The notes under the pieces were generated by a model. It saw nothing but the letters and a program-made list of their open reading frames with translations, was not told where the DNA came from and did not search any database. The translations under genes were made by a program, and so were the position numbers. This document shows positions 1-11,939 of a stretch of DNA of 64,000 nt, in pieces. Source of the DNA: Drosophila persimilis (taxonomy: Eukaryota; Arthropoda; Insecta; Diptera; Drosophilidae); NCBI RefSeq assembly GCF_003286085.1, contig NW_020825369.1:434001-498000 (forward strand), given 5' to 3'. Each line of letters starts with the position of its first letter. The stretch's first letter is position 1.

Positions 1-502
1 CTGTTTCAGTGCCGCGGGGACTCGAGGTTCGGGAAGCGGAGAGGAGCGGAGCGGAGACAACAAGAAGCAACAGCAGCAGCAGCATTTCGTACAATAAAGC
101 GTGTTAATCCCGCCCAACGGTTATGAGGCAACCCAGTTAACGGGAGTCGTCGTCGTCGTAGTATTCGTACGCCCTCTTTCGCTGCCTTTGGCGGGGATTA
201 AGTTTTATTATTTTCAGCTTAATTATTTTACAAGCAAAAATTGAAGAGCGGAAAAAAAACTGTATAAGCTCTTTGTTTTTGTTTTTGTTTTTGCTTTCCC
301 CAACTGTTGACAGCTGCAGTTTTATCTGGAAAATTGGACAGACACATCAAAGCCGAAGAGTGGTGGAAGGGGAGACGGGGAATTAATAGAAAATATTTTG
401 CTTGAAGCCAAGGGCCGAACGAAGGCACTGAGCTTTGCCCAAGAGAGAAGAGCGAGGGTGGGAGGGAAGTAGCCGAGAGTGGGAGAGAGGATCGCAGAAA
501 GC

Positions 503-510
503 TATAAATA
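503..510 (+). promoter_or_regulatory. Candidate TATA box
   Basis: A consensus TATAAATA, preceded by C and followed by G, lies just downstream of GAGAGG repeats that could bind GAGA factor. The start site would be expected near 533-535, in a CpG-rich ACGCGACG stretch, but no good initiator is there. TATA-like octamers also arise by chance in AT-rich fly DNA, so this is only a candidate. Confidence 0.18.
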
Positions 511-558
511 GACTGCGACTAAGGCGACGCGACGCGACGGACGGCCCTGTGTGCAATT

Positions 559-577
559 GTGTGTGTGTGTGTGTGTG
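559..577. repeat. (GT)n microsatellite
   Basis: About nine and a half uninterrupted GT dinucleotides, followed directly by CAG. Confidence 0.9.
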
Positions 578-1336
578 CAGGTTCCTTGGAAAAATGCTGC
601 CTAGGACAAGTTGCAAGAAATCCCTGCGCTCTGTGTGGGTGGAGTGTTCGGGGGGATGGGCGCGGAGTGGGGGCTAGAGCAGGGCCGGGCCATGCTATTC
701 GATCCCATGCATCATAGACAGAGATGCTGTTAAATTGATAGCGTGATCGCTGTTGTTCTTGCGTGTCTTGTGTTTTCGCTTTTTGGGTCTCGTCGAATCG
801 AAGTCGAGAGAGAAGTACTACGAGTATAAACTCAAGGTGCGGCCCTCCCTCTCTCTCTTCCTCTCCCACCGGTGGGGACACTGGAAGGGCGCTATAAGTT
901 TGCGAGTAGAAAGAAACAGTAGACACTTACCCCTATAACGGTTAATTCTAAGCATTTTGAAAGTAAATTTTTAGTTACCTGAAAATAAATAGAATATTGA
1001 GTTTTTGAGATTATTTTTGTAATATTAAATTGTAATAAATTAAATGAAAAGCTCTATAAATTCAATATAACCAGCTTATGTACATTGTATTATAGAATTT
1101 TTCCGACATCTCCCATCACTAGATGCTGCTTGCCCCACCCAATAATCGCAATTGATGCCTGTCGGAAACTATCGGAATGTTGCCCACTCATACTCATAGA
1201 CACAATCTATAGGAAAACGTCACTTGGCCCCTTGGGTCTCGCTGGGTCTCGTTGGGGCTGGTTCTGGTTGCCCCCTTGATAAGGTCTAGGTCGCAGAGTC
1301 TGCGGGCGCCCACTTGGATGCAGAAACGGAACGAAG

Positions 1337-1362
1337 GAGAGCAGAGCAGAGCAGAGCAGAGC
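1337..1362. repeat. (AGAGC)n pentanucleotide repeat
   Basis: Five tandem AGAGC units. The same unit recurs at 21267-21293 and near 26960, and its complement is near 36700, so it is a favoured local pentamer. Confidence 0.85.
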
Positions 1363-3204
1363 TGCCACAAGAAATGCAATTGAGATCGGACATAGGGCTG
1401 GCGGAGCGATAAGAAGAAATTCCATTTATTGGGATTGGGATTGGGATCCGATCCCCTGTTTCTCCTACTCATCGTTTCAGCTTTTTTTTATATTTTTTTT
1501 CCTTGTGCGAGTACTCGTATTTGCTGATTAGCCAGCAGATTGGAGTACGGAGTACGTTGGGTGCGGCTTTAGTACGCGGATTGTAATTGCACGAAATTCC
1601 AAGTCCAATTCCAATAAAAAATGTATTTTTAATTTCATTTATTTTATAAATATCTCCTCCAACACTTAAACCGCTTCGCGCATACCACGACCACACGTTG
1701 CATAAGTCTTGCCGCCTCGAACCAAATTGAAATCAATCAAAATGATGGAGCTCCAGCTCCAGCACCATCTCCAGCTCATCTTTTGATCGCCAAAGCTTTA
1801 ATTATTGACAATTTATCAATCTAACGGCAAATGTTATACAATTGAAGGCCCTTCAGTAACTTTCTCCGCCTCTCTTTCTTTTTGCACACATTTTTCTTCT
1901 GTGGCACGTTGCTGCTTTTTGTTTTGTTTTGGCGAATTGTCTACAATTTATTTTAATATCTTTTAAATAAATAAATAATGCGGGCCACTGCCAAATGGCT
2001 TTCCACATTTGTTTATAATTAATTACTTAACATTAGCAACGGCGCCGTTCGAGATTGGTGGCAATTTTGTATCATTTTGTTTTTGTTTTCTTCTGAGGAC
2101 TGGTGGAGTGTCTTTGCATGTGAAAACCACATAAAAACTGTATTAAATGAAACCACCTCCTAAAGCGCTTCTTCGTCTTCTTGTGGCGTGGAAATGCCAA
2201 GGAAATAATGTCAGATATCAGGCATGGGGTGTCGAGGGCCAGTGGAGGTTGATTCCCAGAATATTTACATATATTTGCTTGGGGATAATCATCATTTATG
2301 GGATATACATAAGTAACTTTAGTTCTTAGTTTGTATATATTTGAGGAGGAGTTCTCGCAAGTTCTCTCGCAATTTCTCTGTTTTTTCTCTGAATGAAGCA
2401 GTAGTCTCACTCATTTCTATCAATTTCATCTTCATTATCCCGAGATGAAGTCTTAATTTCCGATGCTTAGGCCTTAATCAATCTGCGGCACTCGGTATAT
2501 GATCTTCACTCCTCAGAGTTATCGATAACATCAAGGCGTACGATTATCCACCTATCGTATTCAGCCAGATCTCGCATCGGGGATCGAGGCTAATTCAGTT
2601 CAAAAAGCCGCTCAGCAATATTTGATCATAATATTTTATGATATTGATCCCCTGCCGCGTTACGATCGCCTAAGATCATTTCCCTCTTCTCTCTATCTTC
2701 CTTCTACTGGTCCTCTTCCTTCCCCTTCTCCGATTCCTCTTCATCGTCCTTCTCCTCTTCCCCGATTCGCTGTGCATGTGAAAATTATATGCATTATTAG
2801 ATATTATTTCAGCCGATCGAGAAATGCTGGCCCCACAAACAAAAAAGTTGCCACATGGAACAAGATTTCTGCTGCTTCCACCTCTGCAGGGGCAGGGGCA
2901 GGGGCACTGGCACTGTTGCATTCATCTCAGACTAACGGTAGGTTGGTTGCAACAAAAGACAGAAGAAGACAAAACAAACATGTGTAAGCCCCTGCTAAGC
3001 AGCCTGGCGATCTGTTTGCCACATACACATACCCGTACACCCCGCCACACTCCACCTTTGGAAGGGGTCCACGTCCACCTTTCTGCAGTGCCAGTGCCAG
3101 AGCCCCTCCTCCTCCTCCACCACCACCCAATCTCCTTTAAAGTTGTTTAGCCAGATTTTGAACCTGTCGTCATGACTTGGCCAAAGTCAAGTTAGAAGAG
3201 CCCG

Positions 3205-3232
3205 CAACACCAACACCAACACCAACACCAAA
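3205..3232. repeat. (CAACAC)n hexanucleotide repeat
   Basis: About four and a half CAACAC units, followed 80 bases later by an interrupted CA run at 3310-3335. Confidence 0.85.
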
Positions 3233-3309
3233 CACACCGGGAGCCACAGAGCAGTAGAAAGAAACACGTGATTTAGTTCCTGTCGCTGCTGCGGGAAACT
3301 TGTTGTCCC

Positions 3310-3335
3310 CACACACACCAACACACACACACACA
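3310..3335. repeat. (CA)n microsatellite, interrupted
   Basis: A CA run broken once by CCA. Confidence 0.85.
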
Positions 3336-3754
3336 GGCCCACCAGAAGATCCACCTCCCCCTAGATCCAGCCCCCCCCTTCGATCCATCCCAATGCACCA
3401 CTGGATTGTTTTTTATTTCTGCATAAAAGAGTGAGTACATATGTATGTAAGCATTTCTCTCGGTGGTCAAAGCTGCACTGAGAGAAATCCTACCCATCCA
3501 ATGTTTTACTTTAGAACCTAAGGGAGACCCACGGACGGGAGACTCTGACGAAGCTTTCATACCAACGATCATAAAATTGTACAAAAATACCCTTAGGTTG
3601 TATGATTTCGAATGTGCATATTTTCTTGTGCTCGTATCCACTGGCACTTCGCAGTGTGGTGCCTTCTCTCCTTTTGGCCATCGACTAGCGTGCCTTATCT
3701 TTGGCTTAAATAAATTTAACGCTCGTGTATTTCTTTTCAACGCTTCTCCCAGTC

Positions 3755-3778
3755 GAGGACCACATCTTCGTGGTCCTC
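3755..3778. repeat. 9-bp inverted repeat (hairpin)
   Basis: Arms GAGGACCAC (3755-3763) and GTGGTCCTC (3770-3778) are perfect complements separated by six bases. No T tract or RNA context suggests a terminator. The role is unknown. Confidence 0.6.
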
Positions 3779-4453
3779 CCTCCGTCCCCCCTGCCTCCGA
3801 ACCCATCCAGCCAATGGAGCATTGGCGACGACACACTGCCCAAATGTCCTCAGTTGCCACACATATTGTGGGGCCATTGGTGCATCTCTGCATCTGCATC
3901 TGCATCTGAGTACCCCACAGCAGCCCCCACCCCCTCTGGTGGACCCTGTTTGGGATTTGTTTGCATCTTGTTTCGGTTTTGCTTTTTCTGAATTTATTGC
4001 CGCATTAATAAAATTTACAGCTAATAAAATATGCATTGGGGTCCTCTCACCCACAACTCTAGTACCGCCGCTCCGCTCCATCTACTCGAGCCCCTCCCCC
4101 GGCTCTTGGGAAAGTTGGTTAAACTTTGCTTCACTTTTACCTATTTTACCTATTCGAAATTTATTATTGGCTTTTTGGAGTTTTATTCGACTTCCGTTTT
4201 GTTTATTTTTATTCATCTCAAGATCTTTCTTTCATTCGTCTCAATATATTCATTATTCGTCAAGTATTTGACTTTGGCACTTGAGAAAATGTTCAGCTTT
4301 TATTGGAGATTTTCGAATTTTTAATATTTTTGGCCATCGAAAATGTTTGGGATGGGATTGGGAAATTGAGGCGATAATTATTCAAGCAATTGGAGTCCAA
4401 AATAATGCAATGGCACGTGAAAGCAAGTCTAAGGTCTAAGGTCTAGTTACTCG

Positions 4454-4506
4454 TTACTCATATCGGCGCGAGCGAGAGAGAAGCGCGTGAGCTGGGGGTG
4501 GGCGGA
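4454..4506 (+). mobile_element. Family A element fragment (copy 1, diverged)
   Basis: It has the family landmarks in order: ACTCATATCGGCG, then a GAGCGAG-rich stretch, then GCGTGAGCTGGGGGTGGGC in place of the usual GAGTGAGCCGGGGGTTGGC. It is one of nine copies that I can align by eye. It is short, non-coding and the most diverged of the plus-strand copies. Confidence 0.45.
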
Positions 4507-4807
4507 TGATTGAAGCGAGTGTGCAGGGGTCTTGCATAAGTAAATAAGTATCCTAGAACTATGGGAATGTCGAAGGGATTAGGTGGCGGGCACACAGCCT
4601 AAAAGAGACTTCGGGTATTACGTTATTTCCACTAATAATCATTACCAATGTTCGACAGACCATGACAGCCCCACAAGTACATACATCTTCTCTTTCTGCA
4701 CCATACCATATGTACGTATATCTGTTTGCATGTGTGTACATCCTTACATCAGCAAACGAAAAAAATGCTCCCCCCCTGCTCCCCTTTTGAATCATTTGGC
4801 AACTTTC

Positions 4808-4843
4808 TATAAATCTTTGTTGCGTTGCCTTTTCAGCTCATCT
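4808..4843 (+). promoter_or_regulatory. Weak TATA plus initiator candidate
   Basis: TATAAATC begins at 4808 and an initiator-like TCATCT has its A at 4840, so the first T of the box is at -32. The spacing is acceptable for a Drosophila TATA promoter, but both motifs are degenerate and the downstream DNA is simply pyrimidine-rich. Confidence 0.12.
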
Positions 4844-5362
4844 TCACTCATCTCCACAGCCGCTTCTTCGTCTTTCTTTGCCTCTCTATGTACGTATGAA
4901 TGTGTGTGTGTACATCTTCTCCTGTTTGAATAAAAATTGCGCAATATTACTTAAGAGCATCAGCAACAGCAACAATGCAATTGATTTTCTCTTTAAAATG
5001 AGAAGCTCGAACCAACAATTACAACGGTACTTGACGAATCCGATGGCAGGGAATGGGAATGGGTGAGCATGGCAGAAAGAGATTCCTCAGCTCCGAGGCG
5101 ATGGATGCAAACAAAATGCTTAACAAAGGTCACAACATTGACATTGAACAAGAGACATGAGATGGCTGCGGGAGATGATAGGAGGAGGAGAAAGGAGTGA
5201 ATGCCAGAGGCGAGGCAAAGCGTGGAAGGAAGAAGGTAAAGTAAAGAGAACCTTTTTCCAGTTAACTTTCCGTTAAATGCTGTTTAATATGCAATTACGA
5301 GGGCAAAGATCTTTTCATATTTGACAAACGCTTTCTGATGTGCTCCTCCCTCTCAATAGTAT

Positions 5363-5385
5363 ACACACACACACACACACACACA
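5363..5385. repeat. (AC)n microsatellite
   Basis: About eleven uninterrupted AC units. Confidence 0.92.
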
Positions 5386-5796
5386 GACGTATGTCTCACG
5401 TTGACTCCTTCTTCGTTCTGTTGAACCGTTGGCCAGTCAATCAAATGGTGAAAGAGAGAGGGAGAACGGTAGAGGGGGCTGGAAACGTTTAAAATTAAAT
5501 TATACGATGACAAACGAAAAGAATTTTCCTTCGATGTGTCAAAAGTTCACAAGAACTGCAGGAGAACCTCACAGATGAAGTAGAAAGAAGCTTTTCTTTG
5601 CTTTCTCCCAATAAGAGAGGTTCTTCTCTCTCCCACTCTACCACTCTCTTGCTCTCTGTCTCCCCACAAATCAATCATTCGCTGTCAGAGCTCTTCTTCT
5701 TTGCGTCACACATAATTATGTTGTAATTGATATTTTTCTTTGGAGAACCCAACTACCCCACACCCCACCCCTGAAACCATCCCCATATCTATCTTT

Positions 5797-5823
5797 CTCT
5801 TTCTCTCTCTCTCTCTCTCTTTC
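5797..5823. repeat. (CT)n microsatellite
   Basis: A CT run with small TT interruptions. It is a potential GAGA-factor site read on the minus strand. Confidence 0.88.
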
Positions 5824-8800
5824 TGTTTTTTGGAAGGCGTCGCTAGTTTTCAAAAGAAATCAAAATTTGTAACGCCTTTTGATGGGCGCGTTTTTGGTTT
5901 CGCCGCCTTTTGTAAGCTCCATGAGGGAGGAGTGGTGCAGAGGGGGCCAAGGGGTGTGGGGAGGTGGAGTGTATGGGCTATGCACTTAGTTTGCATAGGG
6001 AATTCATTTCTTGGTATTCTTCTGACCAAATACCGTTAAGTGATTGTCAGAGGCGAGCGGTTCCCTTCAATTCTTGTCAAATCTGTGATGGAAGAATCGA
6101 TTCCGATGGCAAACACAGTAAGAACTCTACACACAAATAAAAAGGTTCTAAGTAAAGTATTCGAAGATCTTAGAAATGGTTTACACTTGAAAAAACTATC
6201 GCAAACTGGAGTACTATTTTATACTTGTAACATTAGTATTTCCAGGAAGATCCAGCTGTGTCTTTTGAATGGCGAAAATTTCCAGAAATAGTACATCTGT
6301 ACAAGAGATAACAAATTACGATAAATGCCTTGAATGCCAATTGAATTTTTACCAAAAAAAATACCAGTACCCAAGCCTTTAAAGTATTAAATTCGCCTCA
6401 TCATTTCCATCCGGCTTGGCTGACTGGAAAACCATCTAAGCGAAGTTACACAACATTCTACTACCAAAACAGAATCAGACAATTTCCAACCAAGTTTGTC
6501 ACATCACAAGAGTCCCAGAGATAGAGATTCAAAAACATACATCATTTCCTGCTTACGATTCTAGCAGCAAATGAATGCCCAAACCGGGAATGAGAAGGGA
6601 AGAAGGAAGGGAGGAAACCTCAATGAACATTTTTTGGGGAACTTTGGGAAGCGAAGCTCGAATCAAATTGGTTTTAGTTTTCCCTTTTTTTTGTGTTTTT
6701 GGTAAACACTTTTCCCGTCATTCACACGACCTTTCAACTTATGACTTTCCCAGTTGGCAGCTGCGGCGATCAGTCCGGGCAGCGAAGGTCGTGACTGACT
6801 CCCACAAAAATAAAACGAACAGAAATCCATTTTAATGATCTATCATTTCCAAATGATGTCCATTCCAGAGGTGTTAAAGATGCTCCAAAGAGCTGGCCGA
6901 TTCTTGGGGGAAAACTTTCACTTTCCGAAATTATACAAGTATTCACGAGGGGAGGAGACTGCCGACGTTTAATTGGTGATGAATAACCCTTTTAGCTGGA
7001 CTTTACTTTTGATGAGACTGTACGCCATGGTGTACCATGGAAAAATGTTTGAGATCCTGCTTTGTTAACCATTTGCTATCTCATTAAAATTTGATTTACG
7101 AGTATTTATGTCTCAAGTGCCGCAATCCATCTCAATATCTGCCTGTATCACTCAAAAGCCATGCCACACTTATGTATCTGTGTATATGTACACGGTTTTC
7201 ACATTTTGAGGCAGCAAATGGCAAAAGTAGCATTCAACTTGAAGGCTGATCAGACGACTTGAGGCAACAAACATCGAAAATAATCCACAAATACTCGTAA
7301 TCAATAAGAAAAATTAACTTAAACTTTGGAGCTGTCATATGTGGCTAGATGTCATTAACCCATTGGTTGCCATTGCCGTTGCCGTTGCCTTTGCCCATGC
7401 CTGTGCAGTTGCTGTTGCTGTTTCTGTTGCCGGATCGCTGTCTGCCACTGACAGTTGCAAATTGTCAGCTGATGTGGCGTCCAGCTTATATCAGAGCTAA
7501 TTACAAAGCTAACATTTTGACATTTCGCCTTGGCAAGCAGTTTTGACAGTTCTGTGGAACGGGGAATGGAGTGGCACTGGAACTGGAACTGGAACTAGCA
7601 CTTCTACAGTGTGCGCACTGGAACGTCAGGGAATTGGGGACCAGGACTGGGACTGAGACTAGATATGGATTGGGACCCTTTTATGGGTTGATTGAACCGA
7701 CTGGAGATCTGGTTATCGAGTGTACAATATATGGGACTGTTCTCGCTGCTTGTTTGTTTTCCCAGCTACTGGTTCCACCTCCTCCCATTCCCCCACTCCC
7801 AGACACCATCCCCCCCGCTGAGTGTTGACAGTTTTTCTTGTTTTTTGTAATTTTCCATAATGAATGCATTATGCATTGGGTTTCCATCGTTCCTTTTTTA
7901 CACTTTTGTCTGTCATGCTGCTTAGAACCGAATCGAGCTCGGTTCGACCCATTGCATTATGTGCTCGGTCATGCTTGGGGTGTAGTCTGGACAACAAATT
8001 GAGTCTAATGATGGATAACACCGACCATCGACCATCGAACACTGACCACTGACCACTGACCACACTTGTCCCTCGTACCCTCTACGGGGTAACAAAAAAA
8101 AAAAAGAATATTTTTTGGTTGCACTTCAAATATTGGAAACAATTTTGAAGATATTTTTTCCATTGGGTTGTGGTCATTGATTTGACAAGGGCATCAAGTA
8201 AAAATGTCAACAGTCGGAATGGGAATCAGTGGAGTCTTTGGTGGAGTGGAAGAGTGGATACGCAGTTGTTTTCTTTCATCCATTCCATTCTGACAAACTC
8301 ATATTTTGATGGTATACATTGGACATTATTATAAATGGTTACTAAACACTTTTCAATAGAATTTTCGTTGGGTTTTTATCAGTTTTCCCCCTCAATTAGG
8401 ATCCAATCCTGTAGTCCAACATTCCCTTTCTTCCACAATCACTTCCAGTCTGCCTCTGTCCATCCCACTTCCTATTCCACTTCCACTGAAGCCCCCTCTG
8501 CTCGACTAAAATATCCCTCGTTCACAGAATTAATCGCAGACTCTTTGGTTCCCGACTCCGAATCTGAATCCGAGTCCGACTCTAATCAACTACAATTAAA
8601 AACAATTAAAACGAATGCAAACAAGAAAACAAACAGTGTGACTGTACTGTCTGTCTGTCGCTATCCAGACGACTCTCTTGCTCTTCCTCTTGCGCTTCCT
8701 ATTCCACCGTAGCTGTCAAATCCGTGCCGCGCCTCGTTTGACATTTCAATTATGTCAGTCAGTGAGTCAATTGTGCAAAGTGCATGTGGCCGCCGGCCGA

Positions 8801-10320
8801 TGGCGAGGCGATGCGATGCGATGCAATGGAGTTTTTGCAATTAAAAATTCTAAACAGGCGGCACTCCAGTCCACTCCTCTTCCATACCCCACCCCACCCA
8901 CAGCATGTGAATGACCAGTTGTGGAAGCGCCAGACCAAAAAGGGAATCAAGGCGTCACCGTGGCGAATCCAGGCGTGGTTTAATCTGCTCGAGGGGGTAC
9001 AGAGCCCCAGCTGGTAAGCGGAAAGAGTGGAGTGGAGCCAACTTTCAACCTCTGCATCTTCCACACACATATTTAGAATTTAATGTGCTGCAATTATGAA
9101 AAGTCAACTTTCACAAAGAGGCAGAAGAGCACGAAATATAGCTTCTGGTCTTTCAAATTCGTTGCGGTTGGAAATTTGACTGAAGGTCACGGATCTTCAG
9201 ATTATCCAGGACGGACAGGTGGACAGGTGGACTGTCCGGCTGGGGCCTAGAAGGCTCTTTCTTTTCTTGTGGTTTCTGTACTTTTTTGTTGGTGTTGTGT
9301 GTGTTTCTTTTTCTTTTTCAATATTTTTCGATTGTGGAGTCGCCACACATAAATAATTCCATGCGTCACTTCTTTGACAGGAACACACAGTGAGTGCAAA
9401 AGAGAGGGGAGAGAACTCTGGCGTGAATTCTCTGACAGCTGCCCCACAAGTGGGAGAAGGAGGAGGGTGGTGGCGGCCTGGGGTACTGGGGTACAGTTTG
9501 GCTTTTTGCATAAATGCATAAAAATTGTTTGCCATTGTTTGGCATGGCCGCTGCCTCTCTGGGTTCTTTTTACGATCGGATTCCGCTGGAGATGTCAAAA
9601 TATTGAGCTGTCTCGTTTTTGGGGCGTTATTTCTATAGAAAACCGTTCTGGCCAGGCCAGTATTTACTCTTTGGTTGGGGACATATTTTAAAGTGCAGAC
9701 AGGATATTTCTTTGCGATTGAAAAATGCGGACAGGCCTGAGAGACATGTCAAGTGGGGACCATTTTCAGCGAGAATCAATGGAAAAATAGGACATTTTAT
9801 CGTAAATGAAATCTGGAATTGATCGGAATGTGTCGAAACATTGAGTATCGAGTTATTCAGTTATATTTTACCATGAGGGTTCTTACCAAGGTTCAAAAAC
9901 TGAAAAAAGGACACCAAAAAATGTCTGAAATTGATGGAAACTCAAGTAAATATAAATATATGGAGTGGTGCATAAGTACCACTTCAAGAGCATCACTTAA
10001 TCAAACCCAACACATTTCTCTTACTTATTCTGTCTCAATCAACCACCGTGTATTCCCAATCAAAACACCACTTTAAATACCATATTAAGCAGCGTTCAAT
10101 CATCCTTAAGACAATCATCATGCACAATCTCTGGGGGTAAATCTCGCCCAGAACATGCCAGGCCGCGCCGTGGCCGTGGCCGAGGCCGAGGCCGTGTGTT
10201 CCGTGTTCCGTATTCCGTATCCAATTGTGTGCACTGTACACATTCCATCTATCTATCTATCGGTATTTGTACTTCTCACAACATTTCTCGAGTCCCAGCG
10301 AGCACAAAGGAGGAGAAGAA

Positions 10321-10380
10321 TGAGTGTGTGGTGTGGTGTGGTGCGGTGCGGTGTTGTGTGCTGTTGTGTTGTGTGGTGTA
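10321..10380. repeat. G/T-only repeat based on GTGTG
   Basis: Sixty bases made almost entirely of G and T on the plus strand, as degenerate TGTGG, TGCGG and TGTTG pentamers. The strand asymmetry is marked. Confidence 0.8.
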
Positions 10381-10452
10381 GGGACGGGGAACGGGGAGGG
10401 GAGTGCATCTGAATCAGCAATCTGTAATGCAATCTCGGTCGCGTTTACCCAC

Positions 10453-10476
10453 TTCTCTCTCTCTCTCTCTCTCTTT
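10453..10476. repeat. (CT)n microsatellite
   Basis: About eleven CT units. A GTAAGT donor-like motif lies at 10492, but no exon evidence precedes it. Confidence 0.85.
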
Positions 10477-10552
10477 CGACTGTCTTTGAGTGTAAGTAAG
10501 AAAGAGAGGGTGAGAAGGGCAAGTGCAACAAAAAGTCTAACGCCTGGACTCT

Positions 10553-10587
10553 GGACCGGGACCGGGACCGGGACCGTGACAGGGACC
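10553..10587. repeat. (GGGACC)n hexanucleotide repeat
   Basis: About five units, the last ones diverged. Confidence 0.8.
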
Positions 10588-10788
10588 TCTCTCCACAATT
10601 GGAGAGTCAACAGAGTTTCAACTCTCAACTATATGCAAATATTTACGGGCTTCGACAGTTCCAAAGTCAAACCAAAATTTGATCAAATTCTGCCCTGCCA
10701 CCTCTGTCTATCTCTCCCTTCTATTGTGTCTCTCTCTCTCTCCCTCTCGGCGTTTGTTTGACCGATTGACAACAACTACAGAGCAAAA

Positions 10789-10820
10789 GACGCCGACACC
10801 GACACCGTCACCGACATCGA
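10789..10820. repeat. (GACACC)n hexanucleotide repeat
   Basis: Degenerate GACACCGACACC-type units with substitutions. Confidence 0.7.
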
Positions 10821-11190
10821 GATGACGTGTTGCCGTCTCACCTTTTCCCTGTCCCTTTCTTTTCATGAGCTCTAATTTTGGGACAATTGCGGCGTCCCCC
10901 CAACCATCGGCCTCCCTCCCACAAATCTTTCGGGATCGCTCGGTCACATCTATGCGTATGTGCTTTCATATCCGTTTTTATAACCCATTTCCCCTTTGCA
11001 CTTTTGTCGGTCTGCCCGTACCACTTCAATGACATTTTAATTGCTTTATTGCTGCGTTTTTGTTACTATCTTTCTCTGCGCCCAGTCCGTCCCATCCCTT
11101 GGCGTGTGCCATGGCCTTACGCTCACGTTGCGTCACTTGCGTATGTAATTGCAGTTATTTTGTGTCTTTCTTCGGCTTCCTCTTCTCTCG

Positions 11191-11230
11191 CCTAACCCTA
11201 ACCCAAACCCAAACCCAAGCCCAAGCCCAA
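11191..11230. repeat. Telomere-like CCCTAA/CCCAAA/CCCAAG hexamers
   Basis: About six and a half hexamers drift from CCCTAA through CCCAAA to CCCAAG. Drosophila telomeres do not use such repeats, so this is better read as an ordinary interstitial hexamer satellite. Confidence 0.8.
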
Positions 11231-11294
11231 AATGAGGTCAACGTGGTTGTGGGGCATTGTGGGACCGACGGACGGACGGACCCTTTTCCGTTCC

Positions 11295-11332
11295 CGTAAC
11301 CGTAACCGTACCCGTACCCGTACCCGTTCCCG
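11295..11332. repeat. (CCGTAA/CCCGTA)n hexamer repeat
   Basis: About six hexamers that change gradually from CCGTAA to CCCGTA to CCCGTT. Confidence 0.75.
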
Positions 11333-11671
11333 CTCCCCCTGTTGTTAGTCTCAAATTATCGGCCAACTTTTGTCGCGCGCCTGTCACCTATAAATCAGAT
11401 AATTGTGCCACACTACGCAATGTACCGTATTGAGACGCCCGCCCACGACAAGTCGCAGATGTTTGTGCAGCAAATATGTATGTTTCGTATTCATAAACTA
11501 AAATCAACTTACGCCAAAATCAGAGTGTGTGTTTTCCCATCAAATTTCCATTTCATCTGTGGAATTTAGAGCACTTTTCCAAAGTGGAGTTCACGAATTC
11601 CTTTTCTAATATTTGTTCTTATTGTGCGAGAGCGAATTCCATAAATAATTCGCGAGCAAAAGAAAATTCTC

Positions 11672-11839
11672 ACAGAAACACGGAAACACGCGAAAGCGGA
11701 GCAGCCGGAAAACGTAAAAAGGGAAAAGCGCCGGCGACGTCCGTTCACGCGGGAGTGCAGCAACGGAATGAGCTGGCACTGCGGAGCAGAGCAGCCAAGC
11801 CGCAGAGATCGCAGCGAGAGATCTGCAAAGTGCAGGCAG
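11672..11839 (+). other. Candidate 5' untranslated exon
   Basis: This CpG- and purine-rich block stands out from AT-rich neighbours and ends in a near-consensus splice donor, CAG|GTAAGC, with GT at 11840-11841. A CATAAATA motif at 11640 lies about 32 bases before a CTCACAG pyrimidine-purine step at 11668-11674, giving a possible start near 11672. The composition is typical of Drosophila first exons. No acceptor, conserved peptide or downstream exon is visible, and the start is a guess. If real, the transcript runs rightward with its coding exons elsewhere. It could equally be a chance donor in CpG-rich DNA. Confidence 0.28.
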
Positions 11840-11897
11840 GTAAGCAGGCGCCGAGAGAACGATCGCCAGAGAGTCTCGAATCCGGTTAGCCGGCTTC

Positions 11898-11939
11898 AGA
11901 GAGAGAGAGAGAGGCAGGCAGGCAGGCAGAGAGAGAGAC
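11898..11939. repeat. (GA)n-(GGCA)n-(GA)n compound microsatellite
   Basis: A GA run, four GGCA units, then a second GA run. Confidence 0.88.

Larger units (their letters stand above)
1..4440. other. Non-coding stretch, microsatellite-rich
   Basis: No gene is supported. The first 150 bases are purine- and CpG-rich and resemble a Drosophila 5' untranslated leader, with TTCAGTG at 6-12 resembling an initiator, but I see no matching DPE and no splice donor. The interval 950-2600 is AT-rich and unremarkable. The interval 2650-3420 is C-rich, with ACC, CA and CAACAC repeats. Open frames near 3270-3910 lie on both strands and look like chance. Confidence 0.6.
4507..9590. other. Non-coding stretch with dinucleotide repeats
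   Basis: No gene is supported. Content is AT-rich unique DNA with AC and CT runs near 5.4 and 5.8 kb, a TTGCCG-type hexamer run at 7371-7400, and a short GACCACT tandem at 8035-8062. A small palindrome (CCATGGT, two bases, ACCATGG) sits at 7025-7040. The sequence CGTACCCTCTACGGGGTAAC near 8084 resembles the ATACCC...GGGTAT end motif seen by other element fragments. Near 6040-6290 a plus-strand frame of about 80 codons starts at a non-ATG codon and resembles nothing I know. Confidence 0.55.
9591..11640. other. Non-coding stretch with stacked hexamer repeats
   Basis: No gene is supported. The left half is unique and AT-rich. From 10150 on, several different short tandem repeats follow each other: GGCCGA, CTAT, TGTGG, CT, GGGACC, GACACC, CCCAAA and CCGTAA/CCCGTA. 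A TATAAA-like motif at 11389 has no good initiator at the right distance. Confidence 0.55.

Noticed and set aside
3273-3909. Overlapping 148- and 210-codon frames on opposite strands
   Set aside because: Open on both strands over the same DNA, no recognisable motif, and no splice or start context.
11191-11230. Telomere repeat or chromosome end
   Set aside because: Only about six degenerate hexamers, internal to unique DNA. Drosophila telomeres use retrotransposons.
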